DNA from: Coriobacteriales bacterium
GTDB taxonomy: Bacteria; Actinomycetota; Coriobacteriia; Coriobacteriales; UBA8131
Reading direction: 5' to 3'
NCBI GenBank assembly: GCA_031286245.1
Contig: JAITUO010000139.1
Location: 1 to 6,555 of the forward strand
Length of the DNA: 6,555 nucleotides
Below, in pieces: positions 1 to 4,839 of the stretch (within the stretch, counting starts at the first letter, position 1; every line of letters begins with the position of its first letter). A program made the translations under genes and the position numbers. The notes beneath the pieces are model-generated. The model was given only the letters and a program-made list of their open reading frames with translations, had not been told where the DNA came from and searched no databases.

Positions 1-83
1 ACGCGTCCGAGGATCTGATCCTCGGCATCAATCAGCACCCACTCCCGCTTGACCTCGCCTTTCTTGGCGTAATAGGTACTCAC
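1..83 (-). CDS. rplM: Ribosomal protein L13 (uL13), 5' end only, cut by window edge
   Basis: The minus strand reads GTG then 26 further codons to the window edge, giving MSTYYAKKGEVKREWVLID followed by AEDQILGR. This matches the N-terminus of bacterial L13, whose family shows a short polar start, then a W-x-x-x-D-A-x-x-x-x-L-G-R pattern leading into the first core strand. L13 is an early-assembling 50S subunit protein and is usually cotranscribed with rpsI. The GTG start is chosen because a GGAGG Shine-Dalgarno (complement of 89-93) lies 5 bases upstream and because the residues that follow align with family N-termini. Only about a fifth of the usual 140-150 residues is visible. A structured leader and a strong promoter sit directly upstream. 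The call rests on recognition of 27 residues, without a database search. Confidence 0.88.
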   Translation of the reverse strand, partial: MSTYYAKKGEVKREWVLIDAEDQILGR

Positions 84-199
84 GAAGTCCTCCGTTATGT
101 GGTGAGATGCTCTGGTTGCGATCCTGGCTGGACCCCAGGCTGGCAGGTTAGGACACCTCGTTTGTCATTTACATAGTTTCACGGGGCTATGAAATGAAC
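84..199 (-). promoter_or_regulatory. Structured 5' leader of rplM, candidate L13 autoregulatory leader
   Basis: About 115 bases lie between the predicted transcription start (near 199) and the rplM GTG. They can form a hairpin of 11 pairs with a single-base bulge (165-170 with 192-197, and 172-176 with 187-191). A second, multi-part fold is closed by 104-109 with 154-159 (6 pairs, one G-U) and contains an inner 5-pair stem (123-127 with 135-139). Many bacteria regulate r-protein operons through such leaders, and L13 leaders are a described Rfam class in Firmicutes. Whether this one belongs to a known class cannot be told by eye. The GGAGG ribosome binding site lies just downstream of the second fold. 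Confidence 0.45.
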
Positions 200-205
200 T
201 TCCAA

Positions 206-234
206 ATTGTATGAAAGTGGGCGAGTGCTGTCAA
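206..234 (-). promoter_or_regulatory. Sigma-70-type promoter for rplM
   Basis: On the minus strand, TTGACA (complement of 229-234) is separated by exactly 17 bases from TACAAT (complement of 206-211). The -35 box is perfect and the -10 box has one mismatch to TATAAT. The expected start of transcription is around 199, which puts the structured leader fully inside the transcript. Near-consensus strength fits a ribosomal protein operon. Confidence 0.8.
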
Positions 235-468
235 ATTGTCATTTTGAGCCGGGTTACGTTTTGCTTAGTAGTGTTTGCACATCTTTACGATAGTACTCCT
301 TGCTTCTGCTAGCTACTCTTAACCTTTTCCTCGCTTCTGCCAGCCTTCTCCCAGCCTTCTCTCTACTTCTCCCAGCCTTCTCCCTACTTCTGCCAGCCTT
401 CTCCCTACTTCTGCCAGCCGTCTCCCCGGCAGTGTTTTTATGTTTTGAAAATTGCTTGAAATTGGGGC
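235..468. other. Intergenic region between two divergent promoters
   Basis: This stretch separates the minus-strand rplM promoter from the plus-strand promoter of the symporter leader. Apart from the pyrimidine-rich tandem repeat described separately, I see no gene, RNA or site in it. Open frames across it on both strands are low-complexity products of the repeat, whose 21-bp period keeps every frame open. Confidence 0.6.
351..419. repeat. 21-bp polypyrimidine tandem repeat, about 3.3 copies
   Basis: The motif CCAGCC recurs at 351, 372, 393 and 414, a constant spacing of 21 bases, with an extra offset copy at 340. Units 372-392 and 393-413 are identical; 351-371 differs from them at two positions; the copy starting at 414 is partial. 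The plus strand is almost purely C and T apart from the A and G of CCAGCC and CTACTT. The array lies between divergent promoters. In one minus-strand frame it would encode the heptad AGRSREK three times, but no start signal or codon pattern supports translation. Function unknown; replication slippage explains its origin. Confidence 0.85.
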
Positions 469-497
469 TTGACAGTCGACTACGCAAGAGTTATCTT
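469..497 (+). promoter_or_regulatory. Sigma-70-type promoter for the tyrosine-rich leader and symporter
   Basis: TTGACA (469-474) is followed after exactly 17 bases by TATCTT (492-497), which shares four of six positions with TATAAT. Transcription would start near 503-504, leaving only about ten untranslated bases before the leader-peptide ATG at 514. It is the only well-spaced promoter I see between the tandem repeat and the symporter gene. Confidence 0.68.
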
Positions 498-513
498 GCA
501 TGATTGAGGAAAA

Positions 514-564
514 ATGAGTATTAACAAGACATACGCCTATTACTATTACATTGATTGCACCTGA
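514..564 (+). CDS. Tyrosine-rich leader peptide, 16 residues
   Basis: ATG at 514 opens a 16-codon frame, MSINKTYAYYYYIDCT, ending in TGA at 562-564. Five of its residues are tyrosine, four in a row (codons TAT TAC TAT TAC at 538-549), preceded by TAC GCC. A GAGG Shine-Dalgarno (506-509) sits 4 bases before the start. Such peptides work in cis: the ribosome stalls at codons for a scarce charged tRNA and this biases folding of the RNA downstream, as in the trp, his and pheA leaders of Proteobacteria. Here the run points to tyrosyl-tRNA as the sensed species. Downstream lie alternative hairpins, two terminator-like hairpins and then the symporter gene. The frame is too short to be proven by coding statistics; the support is the combination of promoter, ribosome site, codon run and hairpins. 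A chance TATTAC duplication is the alternative. Confidence 0.72.
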   Translation: MSINKTYAYYYYIDCT

Positions 565-622
565 GGGGCAACATAGCCGCCACGGGTGCAAACACCTGTG
601 GTGGCTCTAGGTAATGGGGCCG
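555..622 (+). promoter_or_regulatory. Attenuator region with mutually exclusive RNA stems
   Basis: Three pairings compete here. Stem I pairs 555-563, the last codons and stop of the leader peptide, with 583-591 (9 pairs, one G-U). Stem II pairs 575-588 with 593-606 (14 pairs, two G-U, loop CAAA) and cannot coexist with stem I. Stem III pairs 602-608 with 616-622 (7 pairs, three G-U); it conflicts with stem II and occupies the 5' arm of the terminator at 618-635. The chain I, II, III, terminator is the topology expected of a translation-coupled attenuator, because a ribosome on the leader peptide masks the 5' strand of stem I. Which fold wins under tyrosine shortage was not computed. The repeated element CACCTG at 558-563 and 593-598 is what creates the competition. 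Confidence 0.62.
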
Positions 623-643
623 ATGAAAATCGGCCGTTTTGTT
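618..643 (+). terminator. Intrinsic terminator of the leader region
   Basis: GGCCGAT (618-624) and ATCGGCC (629-635) form a perfect 7-pair stem closed by a GAAA tetraloop, followed by GTTTTGTT. The stem is short but GC-rich and carries a stabilising GNRA loop. It lies 54 bases after the leader-peptide stop, and its 5' arm overlaps the competing stem III. It is therefore the natural conditional terminator in front of the symporter gene. Confidence 0.65.
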
Positions 644-646
644 CAA

Positions 647-681
647 AGGGCCACGCAAAGAAGCGTGGCTTTCTCATTTTT
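647..681 (+). terminator. Second terminator-like hairpin before the symporter
   Basis: Bases 647-656 pair with 663-672 (10 pairs, seven Watson-Crick at the tip plus two G-U and one A-U at the base) around the loop AAAGAA. CTCATTTTT follows (673-681). It ends 29 bases before the symporter start codon. It may back up the first terminator, or protect or gate the symporter message. Confidence 0.55.
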
Positions 682-710
682 AAGGGTAGAAAGAGAAGGG
701 TGGAAGTGCT

Positions 711-2261
711 GTGTTTATTAAAGTAGCTTTGTTAGTGGCCTTTTTTGCGGTAACGGTCTTTGTCGGCATCTTTTTTCGGAAAAGAGCAGATAGTGTCAGT
801 GGGTTCGTACTTGCCGGACGCAATGTCGGACCATGGCTGACCGCCTTTGCGTATGGTACTTCCTACTTTTCAGCGGTGGTGTTTGTTGGATACGCAGGTC
901 AATTCGGCTGGCGTTTTGGTACCGCAGCAGTTTGGATCGGTTTAGCCAATGCTTTTATCGGTGCATTGTTGCCATGGTTGATCCTTGGCCGGCGCACCCG
1001 CATAATGACCCACCATCTAAACAGTGCGACCATGCCGGAATTCTTCGGTCGCCGTTTCAGCTCTCCGGCAATCAAAATCGGTGCTTCCATTCTGGTGTTT
1101 ATCTTTTTGATTCCCTATACCGCTTCGCTGTATAACGGGCTGTCAAGGCTCTTTGCGATGGCTTTTGGGGTTGATTTTATCTACTGCATCCTGGCGATGG
1201 CGCTCCTGACGGCTATCTACGTCATTGCCGGAGGATACTTCGCCACAGCAGTCAACGATTTTATCCAGGGAATCGTTATGCTGATCGGCATTGTCGCCAT
1301 CATCAGTGCAGTTCTGGCTACTAATGGCGGCTTCACTGCAGCTATCACTGGTTTGGCCAACACCCCTGATCCCAATGTTGCACCCGGAGCATACACCTCA
1401 TTCTTTGGGCCTGATCCTTTAAGCCTACTGGGCGTAATGCTGTTGACATCGCTCGGTACCTGGGGACTGCCTCAGATGGTCGGGAAATTCTATGCCATCA
1501 AATCGGAGAAATCCATCAAAATCGGTGCTATTATCTCGACTATCTTCTCGTTGATTGTCGCTGGTGGATGTTATTTCCTAGGCAGTTTCGGTCGTTTATA
1601 TGCGGATAAGATCGATATCGCCGCCAGCGGTTATGACTCAATTATCCCGACAATATTGTCCAATTTCCCTGACATTTTAATCGGCTTGGTGATCATTCTA
1701 GTGCTTGCAGCTTCGATCTCAACGCTATCAGCCTTGGTGATGACTTCGGCATCAACATTCACCCTGGACTTCTTGAAAGGTAACATCATCAGGAAGTTCA
1801 GTGAAAAGAGCCAACTGCTGACTATTCGCGGCTTGGTAGTAGTCTTCATCGTGATTTCCTCAATAATCGCAACTATCCAATATCAAGGAGGCATCACCTT
1901 TATAGCCCAGCTTATGGGTATCAGTTGGGGAGCCTTGGCTGGATCGTTCCTGGCTCCATTCATGTATAGCTTGTATTGGAAACGTACAACAAATGCTTCG
2001 ATCTGGGCATGTTTCATCTTCAGTACGACCTTGATGGTGACTAACATCTTCTTCAGAGAATCTTTCCCAGCAATCCTTCAGTCACCAATCAACGCCGGAG
2101 CATTTTCTATGTTAATGGGCCTGATTATCGTGCCTGTGGTCAGCTTGTTAACCAAAGTCAAGGATAAGGCTGCAGTCGAATCGCACTTCAGCAGTTATGA
2201 TGAAGATGTAAGTGTTAAAGCTCGCACTGATCTCGGTTCCGGTGAGACACAAGAAGCGTGA
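711..2261 (+). CDS. Sodium:solute symporter (SSS family) permease
   Basis: A 516-residue polytopic membrane protein with about 13 hydrophobic segments, the usual size for the solute:sodium symporter (SSS, LeuT-fold) family, which couples inward Na+ flow to uptake of sugars, amino acids, vitamins or organic acids. Visible family marks are GFVLAGRNVGPWLTAFAYGTSYFSA (31-55, TM1-TM2 region), YVIAGGYFATAVNDFIQG (170-187), corresponding to the conserved GG-x-x-A-x-x-x-D-x-x-Q stretch, and AASISTLSALVMTSASTFTLDF (333-354), where Ser/Thr residues form the second Na+ site in relatives. The C-terminal 35 residues are charged and cytoplasmic. Translation starts at GTG 711: an in-frame TAG at 687-689 excludes an earlier start, and AAGGGTGG lies 7 bases upstream. 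The gene stands alone between an attenuator and a hairpin. Substrate is not readable from sequence; the tyrosine codons of the leader suggest tyrosine or a related compound. Confidence 0.93.
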   Translation: MFIKVALLVAFFAVTVFVGIFFRKRADSVSGFVLAGRNVGPWLTAFAYGTSYFSAVVFVGYAGQFGWRFGTAAVWIGLANAFIGALLPWLILGRRTRIMTHHLNSATMPEFFGRRFSSPAIKIGASILVFIFLIPYTASLYNGLSRLFAMAFGVDFIYCILAMALLTAIYVIAGGYFATAVNDFIQGIVMLIGIVAIISAVLATNGGFTAAITGLANTPDPNVAPGAYTSFFGPDPLSLLGVMLLTSLGTWGLPQMVGKFYAIKSEKSIKIGAIISTIFSLIVAGGCYFLGSFGRLYADKIDIAASGYDSIIPTILSNFPDILIGLVIILVLAASISTLSALVMTSASTFTLDFLKGNIIRKFSEKSQLLTIRGLVVVFIVISSIIATIQYQGGITFIAQLMGISWGALAGSFLAPFMYSLYWKRTTNASIWACFIFSTTLMVTNIFFRESFPAILQSPINAGAFSMLMGLIIVPVVSLLTKVKDKAAVESHFSSYDEDVSVKARTDLGSGETQEA

Positions 2262-2313
2262 CCGATCTGGCAGTTGCGAGCCGGTCTAGGTAGTGACTCG
2301 CGTAATAAACAGC

Positions 2314-2350
2314 ACCAGCGCCTGCACTAACTGATAGCGCAGGCGCTGGT
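2314..2350 (+). terminator. GC-rich hairpin after the symporter gene
   Basis: ACCAGCGCCTGC (2314-2325) and GCAGGCGCTGGT (2339-2350) form a perfect 12-pair stem with a 13-base loop, 53 bases after the symporter stop. The following bases (ATAGAGTAG) lack a U-tract, so it is an imperfect intrinsic terminator on the plus strand. It could equally protect the 3' end of the symporter message. Confidence 0.5.
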
Positions 2351-2388
2351 ATAGAGTAGATGCTGGTTAACGACTAGATGAATTGAAA

Positions 2389-2431
2389 GGGGTCTGTGTC
2401 ACATCATGACCGATGTTACGACACAGACCCC
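2389..2431. repeat. REP-like palindromic hairpin
   Basis: GGGGTCTGTGTC (2389-2400) pairs perfectly with GACACAGACCCC (2420-2431), and the stem continues with ACATC (2401-2405) and GATGT (2412-2416) around a 6-base loop, leaving a 3-base bulge. That makes 17 pairs in 43 bases. A GGGGTCTGTGTC-like foot resembles the palindromes bordering REP-associated (Y1/IS200-type) transposase genes in many Proteobacteria, though no transposase is present here. TCTCTCTCG follows, not a U-tract, so termination is a weaker reading. Confidence 0.45.
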
Positions 2432-2576
2432 TCTCTCTCGTCAGGTTAGGCGATGGGCTCGCTATAGTATTCGTCGCAAATCCTTGGTTATTGGGGGTAT
2501 TATATGAAATTGTCTAGGAAAATTTAACTCCGAAATAACTGTTATGTCCAAACCTTTCTGTGACTTAGCCAAGCCA

Positions 2577-2672
2577 AATCAAGGCCAATCAAGCGCAATC
2601 AAGCTCAAACGCTGCCTAAACACTACCCAAACACTGCTAAAACACTGCTAAAACACTGCCCGAAACACTGCC
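2577..2672. repeat. Phased 10/11-bp tandem repeats
   Basis: Three 10-bp units AATCAAGNNC (2577-2606) are followed by six units of about 11 bp with consensus AAACACTGCYN, starting at 2607, 2618, 2629, 2640, 2651 and 2663. The copies at 2629 and 2640 are identical. An AAA run recurs once per helical turn, which could cause modest DNA curvature. The array abuts the outermost arm of the inverted repeat that starts at 2673. Confidence 0.8.
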
Positions 2673-2693
2673 GTGCCACAGAATCGATAAAAA

Positions 2694-2814
2694 ATAGTTC
2701 AAAATGGCGTTCACGTACGATTCAATCGCTAAATTTTATAGAATACTAGGCTTTCTGGCTCATTATGAGGCAAATTCTCGAAATAAATCGTACGTGAACG
2801 CCATTTTGAACTAT
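2694..2814. repeat. Long perfect inverted repeat, 29-bp arms, possible MITE
   Basis: Bases 2694-2722 and 2786-2814 are exact reverse complements, separated by 63 bases. Around the same centre (2754) further pairing occurs at 2689-2692 with 2816-2819 and at GTGCCA 2673-2678 with TGGCAC 2830-2835, so the dyad spans 163 bp. If the element proper begins with GTTCAAAATGGCG (2697), it is flanked by TA on both sides, as for IS630/mariner-type target duplications; but TA is self-complementary, so this is weak evidence. The 63-base centre holds no coding frame. A hairpin RNA is the other possibility. Confidence 0.6.
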
Positions 2815-2875
2815 ATTTTCGTTCTTTTATGGCACAGACACGTTTCTTAGACGTTTTCCTAGCTTTATTCAGGCA

Positions 2876-3072
2876 AATCCTGGGAATTTCGGAGTTTCTG
2901 CCGGAAATCAGCTCTCATGTATGGCTGTTTAACCGGTTTGGCACGATCTGGTTTTCTCCACAATTTAAAAGTGCTGGTAAATGAGTTGAGTTAAAATTCT
3001 AGTTGTGTGAAATCAATAGAAAACTATACACAAGGGCGATTTTCCGGCAGAAACTCCGAAATTCCCAGGATT
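2876..3072. repeat. Second long inverted repeat, 32-bp perfect arms
   Basis: Bases 2876-2907 and 3041-3072 are exact reverse complements, enclosing 133 bases, total 197 bp. The arms share no sequence with those of the neighbouring 29-bp inverted repeat, so the two are different elements placed 61 bp apart. The AT-rich centre has minor dyads but no convincing gene. No flanking target duplication is evident. Size and arm length fit a non-autonomous MITE-like element; a structured transcript is an alternative. An 11-base piece of the arm (AACTCCGAAAT) also occurs at 2526-2536. Confidence 0.6.
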
Positions 3073-3211
3073 CTATTAATTGGGAGTGTATTGACAGCTT
3101 GCATTACTAATATGTCAAGCAAGAAGTGGGCACCCGTTCACCAGATAGCTCAATTATCCTGTCAGACAATAAGATGTTTTGAGCAGCAACGCTATTAATC
3201 GACAGACGGTT

Positions 3212-3240
3212 TTGACAAGCCGCCATCTACTAAATACACT
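3212..3240 (+). promoter_or_regulatory. Sigma-70-type promoter for the methyltransferase-family gene
   Basis: TTGACA (3212-3217) is followed after 17 bases by TACACT (3235-3240), four of six positions matching TATAAT. A start near 3247 gives a 5' untranslated region of about 134 bases. That leader has a small GTGGC/GCCAC hairpin (3259-3263 with 3271-3275) and is purine/C-rich, without a riboswitch I can recognise. It ends with a strong AAGGAGG (3364-3370). Confidence 0.55.
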
Positions 3241-3380
3241 GGCGCTACGAGGCACGCCGTGGCATGTCAAGCCACCCCGAAGCCGCCACCAAGCTGCCAA
3301 GAAGCGCCACGCTACGCAACCCCGAACAACGGAGACGACCAGCAATATCCAACAACAGGAGTGAAGGAGGATAAAAGACC

Positions 3381-4409
3381 ATGAGTCAACTCACACAAAG
3401 GGAAAACACTCTGAAAGTGTATGCCGGAGAGATGCCCGACTGGGTGCCTGTCGCAGAGAAGGCCTACGCCTTATGTATGCCGTTTGCTGTCCTGGGCGGC
3501 GGGGGACCAGGCCAGCCAGCCCCCGAACCAGGCACAATCATCTACAACCTCTTGAAGACACCGCACATGATACCCCCTGATCCCAACATTGGCCCAATGC
3601 CAATACCAGGAGACCCGCAAGTACCTGACATCACCCGTTGGCGTGAATACCTGGAGTTCCCGTTTCCGGATGTTTCGACACTGGATTGGAGTACCGACAT
3701 CGAAATGGCCAAGGGTATCGATCGGGACAACCTGCTTGTCCAGGCCCTGGTCGGAGGAGTTGCCTTTTCAGGAGCTCCCTACAATTCCATGGTAGACATC
3801 CTGGGTCACGAAGGAGCCAGCATCGCCATGCTCGACGAAGATGAAAAAGCCTTCTGGCATGAGCTGTTGACTTACCAGACCGATCTGGAAATCGCCTTGA
3901 TCGACCGCCTGGTAGACATTTACCAACCCGACATCATCTGTTCATGTGACGACCTGGCTAATGCTCATGGGCCGTTCATGTCGCCTGCAACCTACGCCGA
4001 GATGATCCGTCCCTACCAGGAACGTATCATCAAGCGCATTATCGAAGCCGGTTGCATTGCCGAGGTGCACTGCTGTGGCAAGGCTGACGGATTTGTCGAC
4101 GACTGGGTCGAGATGGGCGTCAAAGCCTGGAATCCTGCTCAAATCTTCAACGACCTGGAGGGGATCAAGGCTAAATACGGCCGCCAGTTCGTCATCAGTG
4201 GCGGCTACGATTCACAAGGCAAGATCAATGTCAAGGGTGCAAGTGAAGAAGAAGTCCGCGCATCAATCCGCGATAGCTTTAGGAAATATGCTCCTGGTGG
4301 AGGCTACATTTTCGGCACATCGGGCATGGCACTCGCCCATGATTTGGGTGAAGAGCATATGAATTGGATACTCGATGAAGCGGAGAAATGCTCCAAGGAA
4401 GCCTACTAG
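3381..4409 (+). CDS. URO-D/MtaA-family protein, likely corrinoid-dependent methyltransferase homologue
   Basis: A 342-residue soluble protein of the uroporphyrinogen decarboxylase superfamily (TIM barrel). N-terminal RENTLKVYAGEMPDWVPV (7-24) matches the family opening R-E-x-x-L-x-x-x-G-E-x-P-D-x-V-P. The stretch CDDLANAHGPFMSPATYAEMIRPY (189-212) is the typical D-D-x-x-x-x-x-G-P-x-x-S-P region. EVHCCGKAD (228-236) supplies the His-x-Cys pair (H230, C232) that binds zinc in MtaA/MtbA-type methylcobamide:CoM methyltransferases; QIFNDLEGIKAKYG (254-267) follows. The Arg-rich substrate motif of true HemE is absent, so heme synthesis is unlikely. The third zinc cysteine, expected near 310-316, is replaced by GTSG. 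The protein may transfer methyl groups to or from a corrinoid protein, but no corrinoid or substrate-specific subunit is adjacent. ATG is preceded by AAGGAGG at a 10-base spacing. The gene appears monocistronic. Confidence 0.85.
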   Translation: MSQLTQRENTLKVYAGEMPDWVPVAEKAYALCMPFAVLGGGGPGQPAPEPGTIIYNLLKTPHMIPPDPNIGPMPIPGDPQVPDITRWREYLEFPFPDVSTLDWSTDIEMAKGIDRDNLLVQALVGGVAFSGAPYNSMVDILGHEGASIAMLDEDEKAFWHELLTYQTDLEIALIDRLVDIYQPDIICSCDDLANAHGPFMSPATYAEMIRPYQERIIKRIIEAGCIAEVHCCGKADGFVDDWVEMGVKAWNPAQIFNDLEGIKAKYGRQFVISGGYDSQGKINVKGASEEEVRASIRDSFRKYAPGGGYIFGTSGMALAHDLGEEHMNWILDEAEKCSKEAY

Positions 4410-4464
4410 CAGTATTTTTTCAATCATGTGGAGAAGCCCGTTTGCGCTTTCCTAACCACATATT

Positions 4465-4495
4465 GCGTCTTGCCAGCTATCTGCTGGCAAGACGC
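4465..4495. terminator. Bidirectional terminator hairpin between convergent genes
   Basis: Bases 4465-4477 pair perfectly with 4483-4495 (13 pairs, loop TATCT). The hairpin sits 55 bases after the plus-strand methyltransferase-family stop and 13 bases after the minus-strand small-protein stop. The plus-strand tail is CTACTAATTCAATTT and the minus-strand tail AATATGTGG, both only moderately T-rich. Its position between convergent genes is the main support. Confidence 0.7.
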
Positions 4496-4508
4496 CTACT
4501 AATTCAAT

Positions 4509-4811
4509 TTACAACCTTACTGCTGAAAAATCACAGACTCCCAGTGCCATCATGGCTTTACCACTCATGCTGTCACCGGTTACTGTTCCATCCAGTGTGA
4601 ATGTGAAGCTACCCATATCGGGTACCGGGAAGTCAACTTTGAAATTGAAGGAGTCACCCTCTACACTGCCTTCAAATATTGTCAGGATGACTTCGCCACT
4701 GTCACTGAGAAAACCTCCCTCTAAAACATTGCCATTTTCCTTGGCATCTAAAACCAGTTGCCTGTCTCCCAAGGGCGTTTTCAACAGCATATCCCATTTA
4801 CCCTCAACCAT
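4509..4811 (-). CDS. Small beta-rich protein of unknown function
   Basis: A 100-residue protein beginning MVEGKWDMLLKTPLGDRQLV. It has no signal peptide or membrane segment. It is built of short alternating hydrophobic strands joined by Gly/Asp turns: GKWDMLLKTP, GDRQLVLDAKENG, GGFLSD, GDSFNFKVDFP, GSFTFTLDGTVTGDSMSGKAMM and a closing CDFSAVRL. The pattern K-T-P-x-G, G-x-x-x-D-x-x-x-F, then G-T-V-x-G-D-x-x-x-G-x, is that of a small lipocalin-like beta barrel of the type often annotated as hypothetical. ATG has GGAGG 4 bases upstream (complement of 4816-4820). It starts 28 bases after the stop of the long flavoenzyme, on the same strand, so the two are almost certainly cotranscribed. It may bind the enzyme's hydrophobic substrate or product; that is inference. 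Confidence 0.8.
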   Translation of the reverse strand: MVEGKWDMLLKTPLGDRQLVLDAKENGNVLEGGFLSDSGEVILTIFEGSVEGDSFNFKVDFPVPDMGSFTFTLDGTVTGDSMSGKAMMALGVCDFSAVRL

Positions 4812-4839
4812 GTTTCCTCCAATTGCTAGCGTAGCTGCT

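Larger units (their letters stand above)
2262..3211. other. Gene-free, repeat- and hairpin-rich intergenic region
   Basis: No frame here has a ribosome binding site plus a recognisable product. The content is structural: hairpins at 2314-2350 and 2389-2431, phased tandem repeats at 2577-2672, and two long inverted repeats at 2694-2814 and 2876-3072. Short dyads also occur near 3003-3033 (TTGTGT/ACACAA) and 3091-3118 (TTGACA/TGTCAA, 16 apart). The last could be an operator, but nothing identifies a regulator. The concentration of palindromes suggests accumulated small mobile or repetitive elements, or an unrecognised non-coding RNA. Confidence 0.6.

Noticed and set aside
254..487. Minus-strand 77-residue frame with AGRSREK repeated three times.
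   Set aside because: It is produced by the 21-bp tandem repeat, has no convincing Shine-Dalgarno and starts inside the plus-strand promoter.
696..710. AAGGGTGGAA resembles the start of a T-box motif (AAGGGTGGNACCGCG).
   Set aside because: The match stops before CCGCG, lies 8 bases before the start codon with no terminator after it, and no specifier stem is seen. It serves as the ribosome binding site.
2577..2672. CRISPR array.
   Set aside because: Units are 10-11 bp, contiguous and without spacers; no cas gene is present.
2694..3072. Integron attC sites or a retron.
   Set aside because: The arms are perfect rather than bulged with RYYYAAC/GTTRRRY ends, and no integrase or reverse transcriptase is in the window.
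3007..3198. Plus-strand 63-residue frame starting with GTG.
   Set aside because: It runs through the right arm of the 32-bp inverted repeat, has no ribosome site and no recognisable protein pattern.
3264..3374. 36-codon frame MSSHPEAATKLPRS... ending in the Shine-Dalgarno of the methyltransferase-family gene, possible coupled upstream frame.
   Set aside because: There is no Shine-Dalgarno before its ATG, and the composition is Arg/Pro/Ala-rich low complexity without an amino-acid run.
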